From: Sporothrix humicola
Lineage: Eukaryota; Ascomycota; Sordariomycetes; Ophiostomatales; Ophiostomataceae
NCBI GenBank assembly: GCA_021396245.1
Contig: WNYE01000183.1
Coordinates: forward strand, 1-16,483
Direction of reading: 5' to 3'
DNA: 16,483 nucleotides
Below are positions 1 through 7,162 of the stretch, one piece after another; positions within the stretch are counted from its first letter, which is position 1, and every line of letters starts with the position of its first letter. The notes under the pieces were generated by a model. The model did no database searches, was not told the DNA's origin, and saw only the letters and a list, made by a program, of their open reading frames with translations. The position numbers and the translations under genes are program-made.

Positions 1-23
1 CCCCCCCCCCCCCCCCCCCCCCG

Positions 24-72
<49 letters not shown>
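1..72. repeat. Poly-C run at the left edge (likely artefact)
   Basis: All 72 bases are C except a single G at position 23. This is not a telomere: there is no TTAGGG/CCCTAA unit. A one-base tract of this length at the very end of a sequence is typical of an assembly or read artefact, for example no-signal poly-G reads from two-colour sequencing assembled at a contig end. The biological sequence probably starts at about 71-73. Confidence 0.8.
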
Positions 73-74
<2 letters not shown>

Positions 75-436
75 CATACTTAGCCCTTGGACGGCCATGG
101 GGGTAACACGAGGAGCGGTCCTTACAAGAGTAATTTGCCCACCAATTTGTGTGTGTTTTGTACTCTAGAAGAGACAAGCAGCTTTATCAACAGATCAATT
201 GTATGTCATTCACCAAGAGGAGGACGTACAGTATCTAGAGTGACATGTATTCAGCAGCTAATCTACACCTATTCACTTGTACCTTTTGTTTTTATCCGTC
301 CCCTGTGGATCGAGAGTATGTATTAAATGTATTAAATCGGATTGATATTCTCAGCTCATATAAAATTAAATTCCTCCAGTAATAACCGAGAACTAGTTGT
401 CAATACATTTAACACTATATACATTTGGCGGCCAAA
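73..436. other. Left intergenic region, 3' flank of the sugar transporter
   Basis: No convincing coding sequence is seen. The stretch contains one copy of a degenerate dispersed repeat (about 96-253) and then AT-rich sequence that leads into the stop codon of the transporter at 437-439. The last 100 bases or so should include the transporter's 3' UTR. Confidence 0.5.
96..253 (+). repeat. Degenerate dispersed repeat, copy 1
   Basis: This segment aligns by eye with 5544-5722 in the same orientation. Shared landmarks in the same order are GGGGTAAC, CCAATTTG, GTACTCT, the exact string AGATCAATTGTAT, AGAGGAG-like sequence and GTACAG. Overall identity looks like roughly 60-65 percent with small indels, so this is an old repeat. 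Its function is unknown. It abuts the poly-C edge, which fits an assembly break at a repeat. Confidence 0.5.
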
Positions 437-2059
437 TTACTCAATCTTCTCCACACTCCGCGTGGCGAGGTCAACCTTGGTCTTACTGAAATCCCGGGCC
501 TTGACGTGGTTGTTGAAGAGGATGTCGACCTCGGCAAAAGTTCTGTTCTTCGTCTCGGGGAGGCGGAAAAATGCCCAAACGAATCCAAGGGCCATGAGAC
601 CACCCCAGAAGAATCCGGACTTGGCACCCCAGTTCCAGGCCGTCGCCTGCACCATGTGTGGCACTAGCTGACCGGTTGCGATGGCGGCGATGTTGTACAC
701 GATGCGAGAGAAGGCAACAGCCTTGGTTCGCAAGGCATTGGACGGGATCTCGGTAATGACGGTGTAGATAATCGACCCAAGCGTGATATAGTAGATAAAG
801 TACTGGATAAGCAAGATCGACCCGATGCCGTACGCCAGGCCGGGATGGGTCGTTGTGTCGCCGATGCCCATGAAGCCGATGACCAAGGTGGTCACCGCCA
901 TGAAGCCAAGGCCAATCAAGAGCAGAGTTCGCCGTCCCCATGTCGGAATGAAAAGCCACGAAACGAAGACGGCGGCGACCGACAGGCCGTACTCGCCCAT
1001 GCCGAAGTCAAACGAGGCAGTGGTTGGGACGCCTGCCTGCTCCAAGAAGAACACGACGTATGCAGTCAAAGGGCTGCAGATCTGCTGAATAACGTAAATG
1101 GCGACCACGACTTCGGTTCTGCGAAGGTTGATCCCTTTGAAGAGGTCGAAGTAGGACGTGGTGGCCTTCATCTCGCTCTCGATCTGGACAGTGTAGACCA
1201 TCATGGATAGCGTGTCGGCCAGTTCGTCCTCGCTGACCTTGCTCGACTGTAGCTTGCGTAGAGCCTTGTTCGCATCTTCCGTACGTCCCTTGCGTACCAG
1301 CCACCATGGCGACTCTGGAGCAAAGTAGATACCGATGGCCAGAGGAACGGGAAAGACCCACTGCAGGGCAAATGGGATGCGGTACGCCCATTGACCTTGC
1401 ATTTGCAAGAAGCCTCGCAAGGCGCCGGTGCCGACAAAGTATCCGATACTCCAGCAAAGAGAGACGATCATGGTCAGGTACGGCCGCAAGACGTTGGGGC
1501 AAACCTCAGCCGCATAGGTTGTCGTCAGCGTCTGGAAAACACCCCACGGGATACCAAGCAGAATCTCTGCTCCCAGGTACATGTAGATCGAAGTCGCGAA
1601 GAATTGCAAAAAGATAAAGGCGATCATCAAGATCATCGAACCGATCATGACGCGCCGGTACCCGAACCAGTCAGCGACGAAACCGTTGAGGACCAGACCG
1701 ATGATCTCTCCGGTGTTGACGCAGTTGGAGATTCCGGCCTGGATATCGGCCGGAAGCGAGTATTTGCCGGGGCTGGTTTCTTCGCCGTATCGTTCGAGGA
1801 AGGCGGGGAAGCCGAAGAAGCTGGTGTAAAAGGCATGGTCGAAGCCTTCCATGATAAGCGCAATCGAGAACCAGATGGACCAGAAGACGGCCATGGGGTA
1901 CTTCCGGATGCCGTCCATCAGGCTCATTGCGTGTTCCTCGTCGGTTCTGTGCTGAGCGCCTTTGAGGATGTCTTCGGAGGCAATGTAATCCTCTTCGTCT
2001 TTGCCAGCCACCACGGTGACGGACGCCGGATCAGCCGCATCTTCCTTGTGTTGGGCCAT
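437..2059 (-). CDS. MFS sugar transporter, alpha-glucoside/maltose permease type
   Basis: A single uninterrupted exon encodes 540 residues of a 12-TM major facilitator superfamily sugar/proton symporter at the plasma membrane. It has a hydrophilic N-terminus (about 1-55), then membrane segments starting near AVFWSIWFS (58-65). Family motifs are GYRRVMIG in the loop 2-3 region (133-140), PESPWWLVRKGR after TM6 (248-259), GRRTLL (375-380) and PETKNRTF after TM12 (501-508). The sequence pattern (EGFDHAFYTSFFG near TM1) and the length match fungal maltose/alpha-glucoside permeases (MAL/AGT1-like). The exact sugar is inferred, not shown. I chose the ATG at 2059 (GAG-ATG-G context). The frame is open further upstream, but only with a GTG at 2113. 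A TATA-like box lies about 185 bp upstream. The next gene on the same strand is a sugar-type oxidoreductase. Confidence 0.9.
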   Translation of the reverse strand: MAQHKEDAADPASVTVVAGKDEEDYIASEDILKGAQHRTDEEHAMSLMDGIRKYPMAVFWSIWFSIALIMEGFDHAFYTSFFGFPAFLERYGEETSPGKYSLPADIQAGISNCVNTGEIIGLVLNGFVADWFGYRRVMIGSMILMIAFIFLQFFATSIYMYLGAEILLGIPWGVFQTLTTTYAAEVCPNVLRPYLTMIVSLCWSIGYFVGTGALRGFLQMQGQWAYRIPFALQWVFPVPLAIGIYFAPESPWWLVRKGRTEDANKALRKLQSSKVSEDELADTLSMMVYTVQIESEMKATTSYFDLFKGINLRRTEVVVAIYVIQQICSPLTAYVVFFLEQAGVPTTASFDFGMGEYGLSVAAVFVSWLFIPTWGRRTLLLIGLGFMAVTTLVIGFMGIGDTTTHPGLAYGIGSILLIQYFIYYITLGSIIYTVITEIPSNALRTKAVAFSRIVYNIAAIATGQLVPHMVQATAWNWGAKSGFFWGGLMALGFVWAFFRLPETKNRTFAEVDILFNNHVKARDFSKTKVDLATRSVEKIE

Positions 2060-2241
2060 CTCGGCGGGCTGTGCAAAAGTTGCAAAAGTGTTTTTCGGTT
2101 CTGTGCAGAGCACTTCAGGAATTCGAAGATCTGGGTTGGGTCAAGACAAGCGGTGATGCCACTATGGACGGCGAGTTGTGTTGGTTGATAAGGCAAGAAG
2201 CACTCTCTCTGGCCGTCTCTCAAGTGGACAGCTGGTCCTGC

Positions 2242-2248
2242 ATTTATA
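2242..2248 (-). promoter_or_regulatory. TATA-like box of the sugar transporter
   Basis: The minus strand reads TATAAAT here, inside AATATAAATG, about 185 bp upstream of the transporter ATG. The position suits a long leader. No experimental start site can be inferred. A CTGGGG at 2301-2306 fits the CreA/Mig1 consensus SYGGRG, as expected for a sugar permease, but such a short site can occur by chance. Confidence 0.35.
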
Positions 2249-2893
2249 TTTTTCCCCGGATGCGGAGCTAGCGTCCCAAGCACCCCATAGCCACGGATAT
2301 CTGGGGTCTGGTCTAGCCTACGGTGCAATTTCAGGGGCATCGCCCCTAGCTTCACCCCATGCGGAGAAACACGTTTTTCAAAGGTCCTCCACCATACCTG
2401 TTGAGATGAACCCAGCAGATCCTAACTGGTGGCCTCACATTTACCCATCCGTAATTGTTTACGGGTCCCAAGAATCTGGAGTTTTCCGGCTGGGTTCAGG
2501 GCGTAAAAACTAGAATGATCGAGCCAACGAGCGTCCCAGGGAATGGTGGGTTAGAGCTTCCTGGGCAGATAAATGACGACTATCGAATCTTCGTTAGCCG
2601 TAATGATGGCACAGGAAGTTTTCCCGTCGAATGATGGGGATTCAAACCCAGAGGACCAATCAAATACGTGATGGAACAGGGGGGCTACAGAAGGCCTTGA
2701 ATGACCTCTGGGGCATCTCCGCGTTATTGTGGAACGAACAATGCCCGTTCTGACGGGTATAAGCTCATAAGGTCCGGCTACTTCGGTAATCAACGGAAAG
2801 GTCACGGATACCTGAATCACGAGGCTGGGGTTGGCCGCCAGGCAGTATGCATCTGGAACCCCATCGACCTGGCCGCAAGGAGCTCGGCCTAGA

Positions 2894-2919
2894 TTTTTTT
2901 TTTTTTTTTTTTTTTTTTT
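2894..2919. repeat. T26 homopolymer tract
   Basis: There are 26 consecutive T residues, followed by an A-rich stretch (CAAAAATAGAAAAG). It could be the poly-A tail of a retroposed copy on the minus strand, or simple slippage. I found no retroposon body or target-site duplication beside it, so it is listed as a simple repeat only. Confidence 0.7.
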
Positions 2920-3656
2920 CAAAAATAGAAAAGAAAAACGCTGTCTGTGCTGTTGTGGTGCGGAAAATACGGCTACGCTAGCTTTCGCGTCGTCGCATGC
3001 GACGCTTTCTCGGGACAAGGACGCCCGAGACCGGAATTTCCCAAACATAGATGTGCATTGGAGAACGTTCAGGTTTCTGTATGGATTTCTATGTCATGCT
3101 GTGCGCTGTGGCATTGCTCCATCGTATGTATTCCGTAGTTCTCTCCCATAGCTATCGCGACTTATTGTACCACCCAATGGTCGCTCAAGCCCCGACACCT
3201 TTGAACCCCCGCGAAAGCAGGGAGGGCAAGCCACCCGCATTCTTCTTAGCCGGAGACTCGAAAACTGCCAAGCAGAATGTCGGTGGTGGAGGTTGGGGTA
3301 CCGGGTTCCTTGCATGCTTCAAGCGGATCTTCTATTGGGCCATCCTCTAGCTCTTGCGTCAGGAGTGCCAAACACCTCGGAACAAGCAATCCAATCGCCA
3401 GGCCGGCTGCCCAAAGTCTCGGAAGCCCTGCGTCCTTGGACCTTGGTCGACGAGCAGCTGAGTTCTATGGTCTGGAACGGCCAAGCTATGAAGAAATACA
3501 ACTAAAACTTAGTCACGTCACGAAGTTGCGTTCAAGTACCAGAGGATCTTTGCGATGCATGTTATTTTGAAATTATCTGAAATTACTGGTGTTTAAACAA
3601 GTCTACCTCGTATCCTACTTTGTTACCTCCAGTCCCCGGGCCATTGTTGTGTGCTC

Positions 3657-4964
3657 TCACGAAGGCAAAATCAAAACATCATCCACGTTTACGACATGTC
3701 CTGTAGCAATAGACCGATTCGCCGCGATGCCGGTCAAGATCGAAGCCGCACCATCAACGTGACTAGCCGCCCTCATATACTCGTCTGACGTCGCCTCTCC
3801 GAATAGATCCTGAAGCAGGACGGTGTCACCTCCGCCATGGCCCCCCTTGGCTTCCTCCAGGGTGATCTCACGAGGCGACTCGAACAACGGTCGCAGAAGA
3901 ATCGATCGGGTCTCGGAAGCCCCCTCGAGAGCTTGTTCGCCCCCAGAGTTGACGTAGCTACTCTCGACGACCTCGAGCTCGAGTCTCCCGCCAGTGCCGT
4001 TGAAGCTGACACGGAAGCCCTCCCACGGCGCGTAGGCAGTCAGCGAGTACGTCAAGACGGCGCCGTTCTTGTAGCGAACTAGGACGTTCATCGTATCTTC
4101 GATGCTGATTCCGTCGCCAAAGACGCTCTGATCACGGTAGTACGCGTCTTCGTGCTCGGCGTCGAGGTACATGGCCTTGAGCTGCGCGTTGTCTTGCATG
4201 TGCAGAGCAAACGGGTCCTTCTTGGCGGCTTCGCTCCCGCTTGCTCTGGCGTAAAAGGCGGTGACACCGCGCTTCTCTGCGTTCTCCCTTCCGTAGAATT
4301 TGAGATCGCCTTGGGCGTACACGGTGGCGGGGCGCGATTGCAGCCAGAAGTTGACCAGGTCGAAGTGATGAGTTGACTTGTGGACGAGAAGTCCGCCGCT
4401 GTTGCGCTTGTCCCGGTGCCACCTTCGAAAATAGTCGGCCCCGTGCGAGGTATTCAACATCCACTCAAAGTGTACGCTCGTGACGGTACCGATCCCACCG
4501 GACCTTAGGATTTCATAGACTTTCGTGTTGTGAGGCGCGTAGCGGTAATTAAAGGTGACACGAACTTTTTGGTTTGTTCGCTCGACGGCGGAGAATATCT
4601 CGTTGCATCGCGGCACATCAATAGTCATTGGCTTTTCCGTAATGACGTTGCAGCCGAGCTCCATAGCCCAAACGATGTACGTGTGATGCGTGCGGTCGAT
4701 CGTCGTGACAATGACCTCGTCGGGCTTCGTTTCCTGGACCATCTTGGCGAAATCGGCCGCAAGATACGTCGGGATGGACGCATGGCCCAGACCTTCGATC
4801 TTGGCTTTTGCATAATTCATCCGGGTCTGGTTCACGTCACAGAGTGCAACCAAACACGACGTGTCTTTGAAGTCGGTCGCGATTGCTGTGTAGAAGAAGC
4901 TAGCCCGGCCGCCGCTGCCCACGAGGGCGTAGCGCTTCTTGGGCGGCATCACTGCATCGCCCAT
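3657..4964 (-). CDS. Gfo/Idh/MocA-family NAD(P)-dependent oxidoreductase
   Basis: A single exon encodes 435 residues. The N-terminal Rossmann fold carries a glycine motif VGSGGRA (15-21). It is followed by the family signature EKP in ITEKPMTID (108-116), whose lysine is normally catalytic, and by GGLLVHKSTHHFDL (190-203), which holds the usual catalytic histidine region before the C-terminal alpha/beta substrate domain. These enzymes oxidise or reduce sugars, inositols and related polyols, often in the cytosol, using NAD(P). The substrate cannot be read from the sequence. The ATG at 4964 opens the frame; a second ATG at residue 6 is an alternative. The HKSTHH form of the histidine motif resembles bacterial members more than the classic DxGxH form, so transfer from bacteria is possible but untested. 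Its neighbour on the same strand is a sugar transporter. Confidence 0.88.
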   Translation of the reverse strand: MGDAVMPPKKRYALVGSGGRASFFYTAIATDFKDTSCLVALCDVNQTRMNYAKAKIEGLGHASIPTYLAADFAKMVQETKPDEVIVTTIDRTHHTYIVWAMELGCNVITEKPMTIDVPRCNEIFSAVERTNQKVRVTFNYRYAPHNTKVYEILRSGGIGTVTSVHFEWMLNTSHGADYFRRWHRDKRNSGGLLVHKSTHHFDLVNFWLQSRPATVYAQGDLKFYGRENAEKRGVTAFYARASGSEAAKKDPFALHMQDNAQLKAMYLDAEHEDAYYRDQSVFGDGISIEDTMNVLVRYKNGAVLTYSLTAYAPWEGFRVSFNGTGGRLELEVVESSYVNSGGEQALEGASETRSILLRPLFESPREITLEEAKGGHGGGDTVLLQDLFGEATSDEYMRAASHVDGAASILTGIAANRSIATGHVVNVDDVLILPS

Positions 4965-5118
4965 GATGTCGAGTGGTGTCGAGATGAAGCAGAGAATGGA
5001 TCAGAGGATAAAAATCGAACGAAAAGAGAATGTGAGCGTAATCAAAGGTGAACTGAGTAAATCGGTGAGACTTAAGACTTTCCAACATATGCATGTCACT
5101 ATTCCTTGATTTAAATAA

Positions 5119-5130
5119 GATATATATTTT
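5119..5130 (-). promoter_or_regulatory. TATA-like element of the oxidoreductase
   Basis: The minus strand reads AAAATATATATC, about 155 bp upstream of the oxidoreductase ATG at 4964. It is the strongest AT-rich core-promoter candidate in the divergent region. A perfect 10-bp palindrome ATTGGCCAAT (5376-5385) further upstream carries CCAAT on both strands and could bind a CCAAT-box complex. Confidence 0.35.
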
Positions 5131-5543
5131 ACTTCTTTCAATTAAATCAGCTTCATTCAGTTCCTGTGCCATAGTTTCTCCGATCTCGAACCGAGAGGGT
5201 ATTGTGGAGGGGCGAACGATGGTGGAGTACGGCCACAGCAACGCAGGGTCTTTTCCGGGCCGGAATTGTTTCTGAGTGGTCAAACGAAGCCACTTCCCGT
5301 GTCACCTCCAGTTGGTTCATCCGACAATTCCGTCTTCTCCTCCATTTTCGCACCTGTAAGCTGCTTGAGCCGGCAATTGGCCAATAAGACCTCATTGGCA
5401 GGTTCGCGGGCGTAAAGGAAATTCCCACGCCGAGAAAATCCGTAAACTATTCCGAGTCGTATCTTTAGTAAAACCTCTTGTCGGTATAAATACGCTTCGA
5501 TGTCACGTGCGAGGCCCTGGGCCTGGCAGGGGCCTCGCGGATC

Positions 5544-5722
5544 AGACGGTAGGCTCCACAGAAGATAGGGGTAACGGGCAATTGCCGCATACAAAGTCTC
5601 GTCGCCGCCAATTTGCCTGCAAATCGTACTCTTCGAGAGGCAACGAATTCACCACATAGATCAATTGTATAGCTTCCTTCAGAAGAGAGGGAGTCGTACA
5701 GGATCAGCGGTGATAGTAGTTA
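5544..5722 (+). repeat. Degenerate dispersed repeat, copy 2 (part 1)
   Basis: This is the partner of 96-253, in the same orientation and with the same order of landmarks (GGGGTAAC, CCAATTTG, GTACTCT, AGATCAATTGTAT, GTACAG). It lies 75 bp before a second repeat block (5797-5911) that is shared with 11396-11503. This place may therefore hold the fullest copy of one element of about 370 bp. Confidence 0.5.
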
Positions 5723-5796
5723 TATAAGTATAGCAATTTACATACATTTCGAAATCATCTACGATCCCATCGTTTTCGACCGACACCTCTGGTTTT

Positions 5797-5911
5797 TACA
5801 TCAGGCCGAATAATAACCCAATATACCACCCAAAAAACCTCACAGGAGATTTCCTTCTTTAGACGTGCTCCTGTGCCGTCCCTGCTCCAACATACTTAAT
5901 AAATGTACTCC
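5797..5911 (+). repeat. Degenerate dispersed repeat, part 2 (copy a)
   Basis: It aligns with 11396-11503 in the same orientation. The best-conserved core is AACCTCA, then GATTTCCTTCTTT, then CCTGTGCCGTCC, with matching flanks (CAGGCCGA versus CAGCCGAT on the left, TACTC..AT on the right). In this copy the core carries an 8-bp inverted repeat, CACAGGAG/CTCCTGTG (5841-5848 and 5868-5875), which the other copy lacks. Confidence 0.55.
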
Positions 5912-6170
5912 TTATAGGGCTACAAGGGGGTGTACAACAGCACAATACTTGCAGGTAGCTAGCAATCCAAAAGGCATGTGAACACTGCTCCCGGGGAATA
6001 CGAGCAGAGGAGAGACGTCTTGAATATACGACGTATACGGAAAACATCAGAAGCTTGACCCACACCAACATATCCAACATGGTAATCCTATTGTAAAAGT
6101 AATGATATGAATTACTGTAAAAGGAAGGAGAAACCCAACCAATGCGAATACAGTGGAGAAAAGGTCTTGT

Positions 6171-6430
6171 AGTATTCTCCGAACTTAAGCAATACTTCCC
6201 GGAGCAATGCTTCCCCGACCGTCGTCGATTGACTGCAGATTGGGAAGAACATCCAGGACGCCTACGAGGGCTGGAAAGTTGGGGGCTTTATCTTAAACCA
6301 GCACACTATTGTCCAGTTCAACTCATATACCTTTGGCATTCGGGGCAAGGGTTCGTCCGGCAAGCCAGATTTTAACATTAGCACGCAGGACGCGGTCGAC
6401 TTGATCACACAGTCGGAGCGGCCGCCATGA
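6171..6430 (+). pseudogene. Unidentified coding-like relic
   Basis: One frame reads like real protein. From 6233 to the stop at 6428-6430 it is open for 65 codons, including IGKNIQDAYEGWKVGGFILN and then HTIVQFNSYTFGIRGKGSSG, ending in QSERPP. Just upstream the same frame continues with plausible sequence (NASPTVVD) but is broken by TGA at 6230-6232, and earlier by TAG at 6170-6172. Both stops could be C-to-T products of CGA and CAG codons. An alternative is a 3' exon with its acceptor at CTGCAG, 6238. No ATG-started frame covers it. I do not recognise the family, and no partner exon or promoter was found, so a decayed gene is the better guess. Confidence 0.35.
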
Positions 6431-6624
6431 AGTGTGTGGGTTGCAACGTAGAATTAGGTCTGTACCCCAGAAAGGGAGGCTCAGCTGGAGCCTGACAGCA
6501 GACGCGAGTCTCCCGACGAGCAAATGAGACGACCAGCCATATCATGTATTACGGCCACTCCGAGCTGCAGCAGACAGCCCGACAGCTCAAGTCACCTAGT
6601 TTCTACAAGTACATACATAGCCCT

Positions 6625-6864
6625 TGATAATTATTGGTCACCGCCACAAGCATTTTCGTGGTGTTATCTCGCCTAATTCTGAGATCGATACAGGATAGGC
6701 GTTTTTGGGAAGAAGATAAAGCTTATCCCAATCAAGATTAGCCTTAATGCCACGGACCTGGATTGCCCAGCCGGGAAAGGTGGGTACTTCTTAGTTGGTT
6801 GGTCCCCCGCCTTGGCGTGTATGGACATCCGTAAAAGGCAGGTGGCAGTCGCTCACTTGATAAG
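6625..6864. promoter_or_regulatory. Cluster of GATA-factor (AreA-type) motifs upstream of the permease
   Basis: Four HGATAR matches lie within about 240 bp: TGATAA at 6625-6630, AGATAA on the minus strand around 6664-6669, AGATAA at 6714-6719 and TGATAAG at 6858-6864. A fifth GATAA on the minus strand (6723-6727) forms an inverted pair with the third, GATAA-AGC-TTATC. They lie about 300-540 bp upstream of the permease ATG. In ascomycetes such clusters commonly mediate nitrogen catabolite control of amino-acid permeases; that role is inferred here. Confidence 0.4.
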
Positions 6865-7035
6865 GGGCACCAATGATGTGCACACCATATCTTTCTTGAT
6901 GTGAGTGAAATACTACCTCTTTTATGAGTTTGAAATACCACCTCCCTCACGTGGAACGACCGGCGGCCGTGTGGGAGCGCGTGAGCTTGTGTCGTGTTTA
7001 CTTTCGGGTTTCTGGGAGCTTCAAAACCAGGGTAG

Positions 7036-7162
7036 CCTCCCGAGTCTCTTCCTCTTCTTTTTATTCTTGTCGTCTTTTGCTGATACACTTTTCTCTCTCC
7101 CTCTCACCATTACTTTCCCTTTCCCTTTCCCTTTCCCTTTTACTTCACCACCTATCGACAAA
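7036..7162 (+). promoter_or_regulatory. Pyrimidine-rich leader with (TTTCCC)4 repeat
   Basis: A strongly CT-rich stretch leads into the permease ATG. It includes four tandem TTTCCC units plus a partial one at 7114-7141. Long CT tracts just upstream of the start are common in filamentous-fungal promoters and 5' UTRs, often near the transcription start. No clear TATA box is seen. Confidence 0.5.

Larger units (their letters stand above)
2060..3656. other. Intergenic region between transporter and oxidoreductase
   Basis: About 1.6 kb holds the transporter promoter (right-to-left) and the 3' flank of the oxidoreductase. I see no gene I can support. The longest reading frame (2551-3048, minus) runs through a poly-A/poly-T tract, giving a lysine run, and has no recognisable domain. 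The only clear landmark is the T26 tract at 2894-2919. Confidence 0.5.
4965..7162. other. Long divergent intergenic region with repeats and a relic
   Basis: About 2.2 kb separates the oxidoreductase (-) from the amino-acid permease (+). It contains core-promoter sequence for both, a compound copy of the dispersed repeat (5544-5722 and about 5797-5911), a coding-like relic at 6171-6430, possibly more decayed coding sequence at about 6490-6630, and a GATA cluster plus a pyrimidine-rich leader next to the permease. No intact gene is seen. Short reading frames here lack family features. Confidence 0.5.

Noticed and set aside
1..72. Telomere at the left end
   Set aside because: It lacks CCCTAA or any other repeating unit; only C residues are present.
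2060..2113. An 18-residue N-terminal extension of the sugar transporter
   Set aside because: The upstream start would be a GTG codon; the ATG at 2059 is better and fits the family length.
1391..2188. A 265-codon plus-strand frame opposite the sugar transporter
   Set aside because: It is antisense to a clear MFS gene and is rich in charged, low-complexity sequence typical of a shadow frame.
2640..2660. B-box-like GGTTTGAATCCC on the minus strand, near a poly-A tract, as a SINE
   Set aside because: The poly-A lies on the wrong side of the B-box-like sequence, and no A-box or target duplication is seen.
2551..3048. A 165-codon minus-strand reading frame with a run of lysines
   Set aside because: The lysine run is only the T26 homopolymer read backwards; no domain, promoter or coding texture supports a gene.
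5841..5875. Hairpin CACAGGAG/CTCCTGTG as a terminator or regulatory RNA
   Set aside because: The left arm is not conserved in the second copy of the repeat, and hairpin terminators are not expected in fungal nuclear genes.
5859..6080. A 73-codon minus-strand frame with a hydrophobic start
   Set aside because: It is short, lies partly in a dispersed repeat and has no family features.
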